Source: an uncultured Gammaproteobacteria bacterium (GTDB lineage: Bacteria; Pseudomonadota; Gammaproteobacteria; Pseudomonadales; Pseudohongiellaceae). Taken from it: a stretch of DNA of 64,000 nt. Location: the NCBI GenBank assembly GCA_903862645.1, contig CAIOZF010000235.1, positions 1 to 64,000 of the forward strand, written 5' to 3'. This document shows, one piece after another, positions 37,009 to 47,939 of the stretch (positions are counted from its first letter, which is position 1; each line of letters opens with the position of its first letter). Both the position numbers and the translations under genes were made by a program. The notes beneath the pieces were generated by a model, which searched no databases, was not told the origin of the DNA, and was given only the letters and a program-made list of their open reading frames with translations.

Positions 37009-37515
37009 CTACTCGATGTATTCCTTGATGTAATTCAAAAGTCTACGGCGATGCACCCGGGCGGCTTCTGTGTCGTCTTTGGTGAAGTTGCGCAGGATCT
37101 GTCGAATGGCCTGACGCTCCGCGAGCGGGAAGGCAGAGACGAACGCGTTGACATCATCTTCTGAGCCACTTAGCAGTCGATCTCCCCATTCCTCGATCAA
37201 CTGTGCGCGACGTACCTGCCCGATGTCTGGAGTCCGCATCGTGTCCAATTCGGCCTGAATTTCCTCGTGATTGGAGTCGCGCATGATTTTGCCAATGAGC
37301 TGCAGCTGGCGCCTTCTTGCGCCGTTGCTGTTGGGCAGGCGATTGAATTCGGCGATGGCGGCTCGCAGCGTGTCTGGCAGCGGCAGTTTTTCCAGCTGCT
37401 TCTTGCCCAGTGTCGTCAAATCCTGACCGAGCTCCTGAAGGTGGGTAGCGTCGCGTTTGAGCTGAGACTTGCTGGGAGGTTCCAGACTCCAGTCAATAGG
37501 TTCGTGCTGTTTCAT
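37009..37515 (-). CDS. darP: Ribosome-associated protein DarP (YjgA, DUF615)
   Basis: From the ATG at 37515 (AGGAAA upstream) the protein has 168 residues and the family pattern PPSKSQLKRDATHLQELGQDL, LPLPDTLRAAIAEFNRL, ARRRQLQLIGKIMR and RRRLLNYIKEYI. DarP associates with late 50S subunit precursors. The frame extending to 37656 is ignored because the family begins here. It is the last gene of the npr-rapZ-ptsN-rpoN side cluster. Confidence 0.95.
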   Translation of the reverse strand: MKQHEPIDWSLEPPSKSQLKRDATHLQELGQDLTTLGKKQLEKLPLPDTLRAAIAEFNRLPNSNGARRRQLQLIGKIMRDSNHEEIQAELDTMRTPDIGQVRRAQLIEEWGDRLLSGSEDDVNAFVSAFPLAERQAIRQILRNFTKDDTEAARVHRRRLLNYIKEYIE

Positions 37516-37582
37516 GATTGATTTCCTGTCCCCGTTCTGGGGTGATGGAAGCCGGGCGCGCCAAGCGTCGCCTGGCCGAGTG

Positions 37583-37849
37583 TCATTCGCTCTCGTCAAA
37601 ACGATTGTTGACCAGAGCGGTGATGGCGTCGAGTGCTGCGTTCTCATCCTCGCCATCGATGATGATATTAAGAACGGTGCCCTTGCTGGCGGCGAGCATC
37701 ATCAGAGAGAGAATGCTCTTGCCGTCGACGAGTTTATCCTCGCCGACCTTGATGCTGCTGCGAAAAGCAGAAGCGACCGAAACCATGCGTGAAGCGGCTC
37801 TAGCGTGCAATCCCGCCTTGTTACAGATAGTGATGGTAGATGTGATCAT
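37583..37849 (-). CDS. ptsO: Phosphocarrier protein NPr (HPr family)
   Basis: The 88-residue HPr-type protein has the phospho-accepting H15 in NKAGLHARAA and the conserved SILSLMML..GT helix region. NPr passes phosphate from EI-Ntr to PtsN. It starts 6 nt after rapZ, in the usual order. Confidence 0.94.
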   Translation of the reverse strand: MITSTITICNKAGLHARAASRMVSVASAFRSSIKVGEDKLVDGKSILSLMMLAASKGTVLNIIIDGEDENAALDAITALVNNRFDESE

Positions 37850-37855
37850 GATTCT

Positions 37856-38728
37856 CTAAGCGCTTTCCCTGCGGCGCAATTCTCGATGCAGGACTTGCAC
37901 ATTTCTGCTGGTCTTTGAAAAATGGTGTCTGAGCTGTTCGCTCAGATAAACAGAGCGATGCTGGCCGCCGGTACAGCCGATGGCCACGGTCATGTAGCTA
38001 CGGTTGTTTTCTGCGAATCGGGGCAACCATTTATCGAGGTACTCGCGCAGATCTTCATACATGGCACGAAACTCAGGCTGGCTTTGCAGCCATTCACCGA
38101 CTTCTATATCAAGTCCGGTGAGCGGACGTAATTGCTTGTCCCAGTATGGGTTGGGGAGGCAGCGGACGTCGTAGACAATGTCGGCGTCGATAGGGACGCC
38201 GTGTTTGTAGCCGAAGGATTCAAACAGCAAGGCCATGCCGGCGGAGTCGTCTCGTTCCACAATTCGCGTTTTGATGTTGTCGCGCAGCTGGTGCAGAGAC
38301 ATGTGACTGGTGTCGATGGAGAGGCTGGCGAGCAAGGCGATCTGCTCCAGCAATTCGGTCTCCATGTTGATCGCCTCGCGCAGGCCGATCTTGTCCGTGG
38401 TCAGCGGGTGCTTGCGGCGACTCTCGCTGAAGCGCTTGATCAGCGTCGGACTGCTGGCGTCGAGGAAGATGATCTCGGGTTTTAGTGATGTCTGGTTCAG
38501 TGTCTCAAGGATCTGTGGCACCTGCATGAGGTCAGTTGGGACATTTCGGGCATCAATACTGACGGCAACTCTGGGCAGATCTGTCGCCTGTGCACTGACG
38601 CGTTGCGCCAGAGCGGGCAGCAGACTGGCCGGCAGATTGTCGATGCAGTAATAGCCGTGGTCTTCCAGCATATTGAGCGCAGTGCTCTTGCCGGAACCGG
38701 AACGGCCGCTGATGATGAGCAGTTTCAC
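37856..38728 (-). CDS. rapZ: RNase adapter protein RapZ
   Basis: The 290-residue protein has Walker A SGRSGSGKST (7-16), DNLPASLL, RFSESRRKHPL, and the C-terminal domain with DVRCLPNPYW and GCTGGQHRSVYLSE. RapZ binds GlmZ-type RNAs in enterobacteria and directs RNase E; it also binds ATP/GTP. It lies between ptsN and the NPr gene. Confidence 0.96.
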   Translation of the reverse strand: MKLLIISGRSGSGKSTALNMLEDHGYYCIDNLPASLLPALAQRVSAQATDLPRVAVSIDARNVPTDLMQVPQILETLNQTSLKPEIIFLDASSPTLIKRFSESRRKHPLTTDKIGLREAINMETELLEQIALLASLSIDTSHMSLHQLRDNIKTRIVERDDSAGMALLFESFGYKHGVPIDADIVYDVRCLPNPYWDKQLRPLTGLDIEVGEWLQSQPEFRAMYEDLREYLDKWLPRFAENNRSYMTVAIGCTGGQHRSVYLSEQLRHHFSKTSRNVQVLHRELRRRESA

Positions 38729-38833
38729 AAAGTATTTCGCCTGGGATTTGGAACAGAAGTAATGCGGCGCCGGACGGATGGCGACATCAGCGTCGGGCTT
38801 ACAGTATCAGGTTTGCCCGGTCGTGAATAGTGA

Positions 38834-39283
38834 TCAGGAATTCACCACAATGTCATACAGCTCCTGCGCAGTCGTGGCTTGGCGCAGTTTGCTGCAGAAG
38901 GATTCCTGATGAAACAGTGACGCCAGTGCGCCGAGAACCTTAAGATGTTCATTCGTCTCTTCGGCGGGAACGATCAGAACGAACAGCAGATCCACACGGC
39001 GTGAATCGACGGCATCAAAATCGATGCCTTCCTCCAGCTTGATGAGAGCACCGGTGATTTCCTTGCAACCAGCCAGACGGCAGTGGGGGATACCTATGCC
39101 ATTGCCGATACCGGTGCTGCCGAGTTGTTCTCGCGCTAGGAGTGCCGTGTAGATATTGTCGGCATTTAGAGTCGGAGTGTTTTCGGCAATCAGCTCGCTG
39201 ATAGTCGTCAGAAAGCGTTTCTTGCTGACTCCTGGCAAGTTGCAGAAGCAACGCACCGGGGTCAGGATGGTATCAAGTCGCAT
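38834..39283 (-). CDS. ptsN: Nitrogen-regulatory PTS IIA protein
   Basis: The 149-residue protein is an EIIA-Ntr domain with phospho-accepting H67 in GIGIPHCRL, and the family segments LLFVLIVPAEETNEHLKVLG and LGALASLFHQ. It balances potassium and carbon/nitrogen signals. Only 103 nt separate it from rpoN, where other gammaproteobacteria usually have hpf. Confidence 0.95.
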   Translation of the reverse strand: MRLDTILTPVRCFCNLPGVSKKRFLTTISELIAENTPTLNADNIYTALLAREQLGSTGIGNGIGIPHCRLAGCKEITGALIKLEEGIDFDAVDSRRVDLLFVLIVPAEETNEHLKVLGALASLFHQESFCSKLRQATTAQELYDIVVNS

Positions 39284-39386
39284 GTTAAAGAGGTCTCAAA
39301 TGGAATTCTGCGTCGCCGATTCTAACACTGAAATGAAGGGTTTTAAGAACGATTTTTGACAGGTCCAGACCTATCACTCACGGTTG

Positions 39387-40928
39387 TCAAACCAGCTTCT
39401 TGCGCTCATTGGATGGTGGAATGGATAGCGATTCTCGATATTTGGCGATAGTACGGCGCGCTACATTGATTCCCTGTGCTTCGAGCACCTTGGTAATCTT
39501 GCTGTCGCTCAGAGGTTTACGAGTGTTCTCGGAGGCCACCAGTTTCTTGATCAGTGCTCGGATTGCCGTTGAAGAACACTCGCCGCCACCGGCGGTGCTG
39601 ACGTGGCTGGAGAAGAAGTATTTCAGTTCGAAGATGCCTTTGGGCGTATGCATGTATTTCTGAGTAGTCACGCGGGAGATGGTGGACTCGTGCATGTTGA
39701 CCGCCTCGGCGATGTCATGCAGCACCAGAGGTTTCATCGCTTCCTCGCCATACTCAAAGAAACCCTTCTGGTGTTCGACGATGCGTGTCGCGACTTTCAT
39801 CAGAGTCTCGTTGCGGCTCTGCAGACTCTTGATGAACCAGCGTGCTTCCTGCAGATTGTCGCGCAGGTAGTTGTTGTCATTGCTGCTGTCGGCACGGCGT
39901 ACCAGTGACGCGTAGTCCGGGTTGATACGGATTTTTGGCGCTGTGTCTGGGTTCAGCTCTACCAGCCAACGCCCGGTGTCCGAGTCTTTGGAGACGATCA
40001 CGTCCGGGACGATATAAGTGGTCGATGGTGGCGCGATATCCGAACCGGGACGGGGATTGAGCCCCTCGATTATCACAATCGCATCGCGTAACTCCAGTTC
40101 TTTCAGTCGGGTCAGGCGCATCAGTTGTGCGTAGTCGCGGTTGCCAAGCAATTGCAGATGGTCTTTGACTATGAGCTTGGCGTGACGGATTGCCGGGGTT
40201 ATTTCGTGGTCGGTGAATTGTCCTAGCTGAATCAGCAGACATTCCGCCAGATCTCTGTAGCCGACGCCCACTGGGTCGAACTGCTGAATGCGGTGCAGGA
40301 CCGCGACAACTTCCTCGGGATCAATATCCAGTGAGCGGATCATGCTGGCGTGTATCGAGTCAATGGTGGAGGTCAGCATGCCATTGGTATCGATGGCATC
40401 GATGATGGCAAGTCCGATCAGGCGATCGGCATCTGACATCGGGGTCAGGTTGAGCTGCCACATCAGGTGATCCTGCAGGGTCTCAGTCGCGCTGTTACGA
40501 GATTCGAAGTCCAGCCCGTCGCCTTCACTTGAGCCGTTGCTGCTGGAGGTGTAGCTGCTCTGGTAGACGTCTTCCCAGCTGGTGTCCACGGACAGCTCTT
40601 CGGGAATATGCTCTTCCCAACGGTTCTCATCCTGATCCTGCTGGTGCAGGTTGTCGCTCTTCTCGTAACTCTCGGTGTTCAGAATTCTGTCAGAGCTGTA
40701 TTCGTCGCTTGAGACATTGCTCTCACTGTTTTGCTCCGTTCCTGCATCGGCCTTGGCATGGAACTCATCTGTGCCTTCATCCAGTTCCAGCATGGGATTG
40801 GATTCCAGCGCCTGGTGAATTTCCTGTTGTAAATCATGGGTTGATAGCTGAAGGAGGCGAATCGCTTGCTGCAGCTGTGGCGTCATGGTCAGCGTCTGAC
40901 CCAACTTGAGCTGGAGCGACATCTTCAT
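39387..40928 (-). CDS. rpoN: RNA polymerase sigma-54 factor
   Basis: The 513-residue protein has the N-terminal Q/L-rich region I ([25 protein letters not shown]), an acidic region II (about 50-130), the core-binding domain (NPRPG), and a C-terminal domain ending in the RpoN box [10 protein letters not shown] (490-499). It recognises -24/-12 promoters such as that predicted at 17336 and requires activators such as CbrB. Confidence 0.98.
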   Translation of the reverse strand: MKMSLQLKLGQTLTMTPQLQQAIRLLQLSTHDLQQEIHQALESNPMLELDEGTDEFHAKADAGTEQNSESNVSSDEYSSDRILNTESYEKSDNLHQQDQDENRWEEHIPEELSVDTSWEDVYQSSYTSSSNGSSEGDGLDFESRNSATETLQDHLMWQLNLTPMSDADRLIGLAIIDAIDTNGMLTSTIDSIHASMIRSLDIDPEEVVAVLHRIQQFDPVGVGYRDLAECLLIQLGQFTDHEITPAIRHAKLIVKDHLQLLGNRDYAQLMRLTRLKELELRDAIVIIEGLNPRPGSDIAPPSTTYIVPDVIVSKDSDTGRWLVELNPDTAPKIRINPDYASLVRRADSSNDNNYLRDNLQEARWFIKSLQSRNETLMKVATRIVEHQKGFFEYGEEAMKPLVLHDIAEAVNMHESTISRVTTQKYMHTPKGIFELKYFFSSHVSTAGGGECSSTAIRALIKKLVASENTRKPLSDSKITKVLEAQGINVARRTIAKYRESLSIPPSNERKKLV

Positions 40929-41145
40929 AATTTTCTGTACTGCCTGGTGGTCATGATAGTAGTCACGATTGTGTTCATACCGATCAGTGAATGAGTATCT
41001 GTATTGAAATTGACCATCATTGGTGCCACACGAATTTTTGACACCTTATGGCTCTCTAACAACCTGCAGATCAATTATAGCAAGTATCGTGCCGTAGTCG
41101 CGGGGTAAATTTCAAGCGCCGTGGACGCATTTCGCCTTGAATTGA

Positions 41146-41871
41146 TCAAATACGGAATTGGTGTCCGAGATAGACCTCACGGACTTTCTGATTTGCCAGG
41201 ATGACGTCGGATGAGCCTTCCGCGATGATCTGCCCCTCGCTGACTATGTAGGCCTTCTCGCAGATGTCGAGGGTTTCGCGAACGTTGTGATCGGTAAGCA
41301 GCACTCCGATACCCTTGTTCTTCAGGTGTAGGATGATGTCCTTGATGTCGCTGACAGAGATCGGGTCAACGCCGGCGAAGGGTTCATCAAGGAGAATGAA
41401 GCGGGGCTCGGTCGCCAGCGCACGGGCGATCTCGGTACGACGGCGTTCGCCACCGGACAGGCTCATGCCCTTGTTGTTGCGGATATGGCCAATATGGAAT
41501 TCATCCAGCAGGCTTTCGAGCTTCTGCAGTTGCTGGGGTCGCGTGAGTTCCTTTCGTGACTCCAAAATGGCAAGGATATTTTCCGCCACCGTCAGTGTGC
41601 GGAAGATCGACGAATCCTGAGGGAGATAGCCAAGGCCTCGTTGTGCGCGGGCGTGAATGGGCAGGGTGGTCAGATTGGTTGAATTCAGTTCAATACTGCC
41701 ACTGTCGGCCTTCACCAGGCCGACAATCATGTAAATACATGTAGTCTTGCCCGCGCCATTGGGGCCGAGCAGACCGACAATCTGGCCGCTGTCGATGCTT
41801 AGTGAGACATCTCTGACAACCTGGCGGCCTTTGTAGGATTTGGCGATATGAGTGGCTTTTAAAGTGTCCAT
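41146..41871 (-). CDS. lptB: LPS export ABC transporter ATPase LptB
   Basis: The 241-residue ATPase has Walker A GPNGAGKT (36-43), Q-loop YLPQDSSIF, signature LSGGERRR, Walker [14 protein letters not shown] and H-switch TDHNVRET. It powers LPS extraction by LptFG. The ATG at 41871 shares one base with the lptA stop (TGATG), so the two are coupled. Confidence 0.97.
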   Translation of the reverse strand: MDTLKATHIAKSYKGRQVVRDVSLSIDSGQIVGLLGPNGAGKTTCIYMIVGLVKADSGSIELNSTNLTTLPIHARAQRGLGYLPQDSSIFRTLTVAENILAILESRKELTRPQQLQKLESLLDEFHIGHIRNNKGMSLSGGERRRTEIARALATEPRFILLDEPFAGVDPISVSDIKDIILHLKNKGIGVLLTDHNVRETLDICEKAYIVSEGQIIAEGSSDVILANQKVREVYLGHQFRI

Positions 41872-42374
41872 CAGTTTGTAAGCGAGCCGCTGCATGCCTG
41901 TCCAGAGGTGGCACCGGACTCAATTACATGACGGATTTGCGCGCATTGAAGGGTGGTGCCAGGCTGGTTGAAATTGGCTTTGCCGATAAACTCCACCATG
42001 GATTCATTGCCGGCATAGTAGTTGATTGTGTCACTGCTACCGCTGAGTGGTGCCGTCTCCCCGTCGGCCTGTTGCTGGAAACTCGCCGGCGATCCTGTCA
42101 GGCGGACAGTCTGCAGCTGATTGTCGAGACTGTACTCCAATACAGCCTGATCCCCGGTCAACTCGATATCGTTTTGCCGAACAAGGACGTTATCTCTAAG
42201 AGTAATGACTCGCAGTCCATTGACGGTCTCAATGGTGGTTTCGCCGTCGGCACGATACTCATGAGTGTCACCGATTTCCTGAGCCAGCCCAGCGGCGCCG
42301 GTTCCCAGCAGGAACGTTGCTCCCAAAAGTATGGCTGCCTTCATCAGATTAGGGTTGACTGCTGGGAACTTCAT
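41871..42374 (-). CDS. lptA: LPS transport periplasmic protein LptA
   Basis: The 167-residue protein has an N-terminal hydrophobic export signal (to about residue 31, GLAQE) and a beta-jellyroll OstA domain ([25 protein letters not shown]). LptA forms the periplasmic bridge for LPS. The ATG at 42374 is preferred because AGAGG precedes it; this start overlaps lptC by 26 nt. A second ATG at 42344 is possible. Confidence 0.92.
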   Translation of the reverse strand: MKFPAVNPNLMKAAILLGATFLLGTGAAGLAQEIGDTHEYRADGETTIETVNGLRVITLRDNVLVRQNDIELTGDQAVLEYSLDNQLQTVRLTGSPASFQQQADGETAPLSGSSDTINYYAGNESMVEFIGKANFNQPGTTLQCAQIRHVIESGATSGQACSGSLTN

Positions 42375-43038
42375 ATCGGCCTCTGACCTGTGAGCGGAAT
42401 GTCAATTTGTCCTGGCGCAGATCGAGATGCATGCCAATGGCAGTCTGTCGCTGGGTGTTGGTTGTCATGGTGACCTCCCGGTCAGTGTCCATTGTCTCTG
42501 TGCCGGGGAAAAGAGAGATGAATCCGGTAGACAGTGTCATGCGTTCACCGGTTGCACTGATCTGGAACAGCTCCACTGCGTCGCTCAGGTCTAAGCGCTC
42601 AATATTGTCACTGTCGGCGGCCGCATGGATTCTGCCCGATCTGGCAGCGATATTCCAGCGTTCACCCGAGTCCTGGTAGAGTCGGACATAGGGATCGTTG
42701 AGAACTGTGGTGTTGTTCAGGTAGTGGGTCTGTTCCCCGGCCTCCAGTGTGTAATCGATGCGCCCGGTGCTGTTATAGAGAACACTGGTGATGCCGACGG
42801 AGTAAGCGTCGTAGTTGATCTCAGCACTAGGCCCGGCTATTTCGGAGGTGACGGAGTCGCTGGATAACAAATAGCGGCCTGAATAGATCGCGACAACCAG
42901 CAACCCCAGCAGCGCCCAGAGTCGCCAGCCGGTCAGCAGTTGTCGTGTCGCTTCATCGACAACCTCGTCGTCGTGGACAATCTCGTCACCCACCCGAGCG
43001 AGCGTGTCCTTAGAGGAAGTGGGCAATGGCTGTGTCAT
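42349..43038 (-). CDS. lptC: LPS export protein LptC
   Basis: From the ATG at 43038 (AGGA at 5 nt) the protein has 229 residues with one N-terminal membrane helix (about 37-58) after a charged cytoplasmic stretch, then the periplasmic LptC beta domain (YTLEAGEQTHYLNNTTVLNDP). It receives LPS from LptBFG. The start lies 29 nt inside kdsC in another frame. Confidence 0.9.
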   Translation of the reverse strand: MTQPLPTSSKDTLARVGDEIVHDDEVVDEATRQLLTGWRLWALLGLLVVAIYSGRYLLSSDSVTSEIAGPSAEINYDAYSVGITSVLYNSTGRIDYTLEAGEQTHYLNNTTVLNDPYVRLYQDSGERWNIAARSGRIHAAADSDNIERLDLSDAVELFQISATGERMTLSTGFISLFPGTETMDTDREVTMTTNTQRQTAIGMHLDLRQDKLTFRSQVRGRYEVPSSQP

Positions 43039-43549
43039 AGCGATCCTGTGCCTGCAGCATGAAATCACATATTTCGCGCACAGCCCCCTGGCCACCCTGC
43101 AGTGTGGTTTGGATGTGGGCTACTGCCTTGACCGCTGCATGTGCATTGGCGACGGCAATCGCCAATTGTACGGCTTTCATCGGTCTGATGTCCGGGAGAT
43201 CATCGCCGGCATAGGCAATCTGTAGAGGTAGGAGACCGGTTTCCACACACATCTCCTGCAGTGCAGTGAGTTTGTCTTCGCGCCCCTGAATCAGCAGTCG
43301 GATCCCGAGATTTTCGGCACGCCTAGCCAGCAGGGCCGATTTGCGTCCACTGATAATGCCTACTTGGATGCCATTATTCTGCAGCAGCTTGATACCCTGA
43401 CCGTCCAGAGTGTTGAAAGCCTTCATCTCTTCGCCACTGTCGGTGAGAAAGAGTTCCCCTCCGGTTAGCACGCCATCAACGTCGAGTATCAACAGCCTGA
43501 CTTCAAAGGCCCGTTTGACCACTTGGTCTGCATGCAGATTGAAAATCAT
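43010..43549 (-). CDS. kdsC: 3-deoxy-D-manno-octulosonate 8-phosphate phosphatase
   Basis: The 179-residue HAD phosphatase has LILDVDGVLTGGEL (nucleophile Asp), NTLDGQGIKLL, ISGRKSALLARRAENLGI and YAGDDLPDI motifs. It makes KDO for lipid A. It lies between kdsD and lptC, overlapping lptC by 29 nt. Confidence 0.96.
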   Translation of the reverse strand: MIFNLHADQVVKRAFEVRLLILDVDGVLTGGELFLTDSGEEMKAFNTLDGQGIKLLQNNGIQVGIISGRKSALLARRAENLGIRLLIQGREDKLTALQEMCVETGLLPLQIAYAGDDLPDIRPMKAVQLAIAVANAHAAVKAVAHIQTTLQGGQGAVREICDFMLQAQDRYDTAIAHFL

Positions 43550-43602
43550 CTTAACGTCTATCCTATGTGCTGGGGGTACTTTCCGGCAGTGTCTTAATTG
43601 AG

Positions 43603-44577
43603 TTAAATAACATTGGCCTGCAGCAGGTCGTGCATGCGAATGACGCCTCGGAGGGCCTCATGCTCGTCGACAACAATCAACGTGTAAATGCTCTTTTCCT
43701 GCATCATGTGCACGGCCTCGGTGGCCAGAGCGTTCTCGCGGATCTTCTTGCTTTCTATGGACATCACGGCGCTGATCGGGGTCTTATGGATATCCTTGCC
43801 GGAATCCAGTGTACGGCGCAGGTCACCATCGGTAAACACGCCACGCAGCACGCCATCGGCGGACACCACTGTCGTCATACCCAGCCCCTTGCGAGTAATC
43901 TCCAGTAGCGCGTCGCTGAGTACGGTGTCAGGTGCCACGCGGGGAATGGCGGTGTCACTGTGCATGACATCTTTCACTTTCAGCAAAAGTCTGCGCCCGA
44001 GTCGGCCACCGGGGTGCGAAAACGCAAACTCTTCGCGCGTAAAGCCCTTGGCCTCCAGAAGAGCCATGGCCAGCGCGTCGCCGAGCACCAGCGCGACAGT
44101 GGTGCTGGTGGTGGGCGCCAGTCCCAGCGGGCAGGCTTCTTCGCTAACGCTGGCGTCGATATGCACAGTTGCTGTCTGCGCCAGCATGGAGCGACTGTCA
44201 CCAGTCATGCTGATCAGAGGAATTCCCTTGCGCTTCAAGACCGGGAGAATAGTCAGAATTTCGCTTGTAGTTCCCGAATTTGACAGTGCCAACACAACGT
44301 CCTTGTCGGTAATCATCCCGAGATCCCCATGACTGGCTTCACCCGGATGAACAAAGATGGCGGGAGAGCCCGTGCTGGAGAGTGTGGCGGCAATCTTGCG
44401 TGCAATATGTCCGGATTTCCCCATGCCGGTCACAATTATACGGCCCTCGCAATGCAGGAGTATTTCACAGGCCTGAGCAAACGAATTGTCAATACGCTGA
44501 CACAGTTCGCCTATGGCTCTGTGCTCTATCTCGATAGTGCGGCGAGCGCTGTTGATCAGAATATCGCTGTCTTTCAT
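43603..44577 (-). CDS. kdsD: Arabinose-5-phosphate isomerase
   Basis: From the ATG at 44577 (AGGA upstream) the 324-residue protein has a SIS domain (TGMGKSGHIARKIAATLSSTGSPA, SNSGTTSEI) and two C-terminal CBS domains (VKDVMHSD..; ISAVMSIES..). It converts ribulose-5-phosphate to arabinose-5-phosphate, the first KDO step. The frame extending to 44787 is not used because the conserved protein starts here. Confidence 0.96.
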   Translation of the reverse strand: MKDSDILINSARRTIEIEHRAIGELCQRIDNSFAQACEILLHCEGRIIVTGMGKSGHIARKIAATLSSTGSPAIFVHPGEASHGDLGMITDKDVVLALSNSGTTSEILTILPVLKRKGIPLISMTGDSRSMLAQTATVHIDASVSEEACPLGLAPTTSTTVALVLGDALAMALLEAKGFTREEFAFSHPGGRLGRRLLLKVKDVMHSDTAIPRVAPDTVLSDALLEITRKGLGMTTVVSADGVLRGVFTDGDLRRTLDSGKDIHKTPISAVMSIESKKIRENALATEAVHMMQEKSIYTLIVVDEHEALRGVIRMHDLLQANVI

Positions 44578-45079
44578 TTCAAAATTCCTGTCATGCTTTG
44601 CATTCCACCGTTTCACATAATTTTCTGAACTTTCAGTACAGAAAATGAGGTGGTAAGTGGTGTGGAAAATGTCGCCTGGAGGGATTGTCTGTTCCGCATC
44701 TGCCGCAGTCACCATGCCATGGATTGCAGAATTACCGAATTTTCGAATGTCGCTTTGAAGAGTTTCGGAAGTACCTGGTCTTTGCAATGAATCCGGGCCT
44801 GAATATGCGAAGCACCTGCGCCTCCTGACAGCTTTGCCCCAGACGCCCGGGCCAATTACGCAATTTTACAGAAAGGGCACAATTAGACGAGGGATTATTA
44901 TTGTTTGCAAGTAGTAATTTATTGCCGCTGCCGTTTCATGTAAACTGCCGCTCGTACCAACGGGTAATGGAAAAACTGGCGTCTGCAGGTTGTAACCACT
45001 TCGGCGTCGGGCCGGAAACAGGCGGCTTGATCCAGGTGACAGGCGCTGCGAGTTGCTCAATTCAAAGGAGATAGACCAG
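44578..45079. other. 502-nt divergent intergenic region kdsD/mlaC
   Basis: No gene is seen. In related bacteria mlaF, mlaE and mlaD lie on the right side of this boundary, before mlaC; I see no recognisable fragment of them. Minus-strand AAACAATAATAAT near 44893-44908 is another A-rich tract, but it is far from any start. Promoters for both sides are expected. Confidence 0.5.
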
Positions 45080-45685
45080 GTGAAGTCGATCAGAACATTC
45101 GTTGTCATGGCAGTCTTGGCGCTGTGCATACCATCCGCATCACAGGCTGCTGAAGAGCTCACTGCAGTGGCGTCTGCGGAGAAGTCCGTAAACGAGCTGC
45201 TCGCGACCGTGCAGGAGCTCAAACCCTATTTTGCAACAGATAGGGAGCGATACTTCGCAGGCATTGAGCAATCGCTGACCTCCTTTGTAGACTTCGACGA
45301 GGTTGCTATCGGCGTCATGGCACGCTTGGGAGAACAGGCAACGCCCGAGCAGATTTCCCGGCTTGGTGAGAAACTCAAGATCACTCTCACACGCTTCTAC
45401 GGTGCCGCACTGATTGGATATGACGGACAGGAGCTGGTCTTTATGCCCGCTGGCGAACCATCGCCAGAGCCCGAGCTCAACACCAATGTGCGAATGCAGC
45501 TCAGTGCCAACAACTCCAAGATTGAACTGCAGTACACCCTGTTTCTCAATGCAGACAGGGAGTGGAAGCTGAAGAATCTGTTCCTTGGCGGGATCAACCT
45601 GCGACGACAGTATTTTACCCAGTTCTCTGCACTCATGAACCGCTACGGCAATGATATCGATCAGGTTATCGATAACTGGCAGTAA
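45080..45685 (+). CDS. mlaC: Phospholipid-binding periplasmic protein MlaC
   Basis: A GTG at 45080 with AAGGAG 9 nt upstream starts a 201-residue protein with a signal peptide (IPSASQA). The mature part has the Ttg2D/MlaC pattern (YFAGIEQSLTSFVDFDEVAIGVMARL, KLKITLTRFYGAALIGYDGQ, KLKNLFLGGINLRRQYFTQF). MlaC shuttles phospholipids between MlaA and MlaFEDB. Unusually, no mlaF, mlaE, mlaD or mlaB lies beside it; the next gene is ibaG. Confidence 0.9.
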   Translation: MKSIRTFVVMAVLALCIPSASQAAEELTAVASAEKSVNELLATVQELKPYFATDRERYFAGIEQSLTSFVDFDEVAIGVMARLGEQATPEQISRLGEKLKITLTRFYGAALIGYDGQELVFMPAGEPSPEPELNTNVRMQLSANNSKIELQYTLFLNADREWKLKNLFLGGINLRRQYFTQFSALMNRYGNDIDQVIDNWQ

Positions 45686-45729
45686 CCGTTACTCCATGCA
45701 TTACCGCTCGGATTTTCAAGGTGTATTTT

Positions 45730-45975
45730 ATGGCGACAGATTCAAATCAGATCCGGCAGCTGCTCGAAGAGCAGCTGCCGAACTGCGAAATAGAGGTACA
45801 CGGTGAGGGCAACAAGTTTCAGGTGCTTGCCATTGGTGACGTGTTCGCTGGCCTCAATGCTGTGAAAAGGCAACAAAAAATTTATCAGATTCTGAATCCG
45901 CATATTGCAACTGGCGCAATCCATGCCGTGAGCATGCGTCTAATGACTTTCAGCGAAAAGGCAGCTACGGCCTGA
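45730..45975 (+). CDS. ibaG: BolA-family protein IbaG
   Basis: The 81-residue protein has the BolA fold pattern (IEVHGEGNKFQVLAIGDVFAGLNAVKRQQKIYQIL) and lies directly upstream of murA, the standard place of ibaG (yrbA). The ATG at 45730 follows AAGGTG. BolA proteins partner monothiol glutaredoxins in iron-sulfur and acid-stress responses. Confidence 0.92.
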   Translation: MATDSNQIRQLLEEQLPNCEIEVHGEGNKFQVLAIGDVFAGLNAVKRQQKIYQILNPHIATGAIHAVSMRLMTFSEKAATA

Positions 45976-47268
<1,293 letters not shown>

Positions 47269-47281
47269 GCGTCTGAATCCT

Positions 47282-47929
47282 ATGACCAAGCAAAAGACAG
47301 TGATTGCCCTGACCAAGGGCCGCATTCTGGACGAGGTGCTGCCTCTGTTCGAGCGTGCTGGCATCGCCCCTTTGGAAGACATCAACAGCAGTCGTAAACT
47401 CATTTTCGACACCACCATGCCGGATGTGCAGATCATGGTGATTCGTGGCTCGGATGTACCCACCTATGTAGAGTTCGGTAGTGCCGACCTGGGAGTGGTG
47501 GGCAAGGATCTGTTGATGGAGTATGGCAGCGAAGGGTTCTATGAGCCTCTCGATCTCAAACTGGCGCGCTGCCGCCTTATGACTGCCGCTCCCGTCGGAG
47601 CTCCGCCCGTGGCCGGACGCATCAAGGTTGCCACCAAGTTTGCCAATATCACCCGTCGCTACTTTGCCGAGCAAGGCGTGCAGATTGAGGTCATCAAACT
47701 TAATGGGGCGCTGGAGCTGGCGCCCTCCATGGGGCTTGCCGACATCATCGTGGACATTGTGGACAGCGGCAACACGCTAAAAGCCAATGGCTTGGAGCCT
47801 CTGCAGTTGATCGCTCAGATCAGCTCCCGTGTCATCGTGAACAAGGCCGCCATGAAGATGAAGCACGCGATTATCGGTCCTCTGTTACAACAGCTTGCCG
47901 AGGCCGTCGAGGCCAGCAACCGCGCCTGA
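47282..47929 (+). CDS. hisG: ATP phosphoribosyltransferase, short form
   Basis: The 215-residue short-form HisG has [28 protein letters not shown] and the [18 protein letters not shown] phosphoribosyl site. It lacks the C-terminal regulatory domain, so it should need HisZ, which is not in this window. The ATG at 47282 lies 13 nt after murA. Confidence 0.96.
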   Translation: MTKQKTVIALTKGRILDEVLPLFERAGIAPLEDINSSRKLIFDTTMPDVQIMVIRGSDVPTYVEFGSADLGVVGKDLLMEYGSEGFYEPLDLKLARCRLMTAAPVGAPPVAGRIKVATKFANITRRYFAEQGVQIEVIKLNGALELAPSMGLADIIVDIVDSGNTLKANGLEPLQLIAQISSRVIVNKAAMKMKHAIIGPLLQQLAEAVEASNRA

Positions 47930-47939
47930 GAACAGCATC

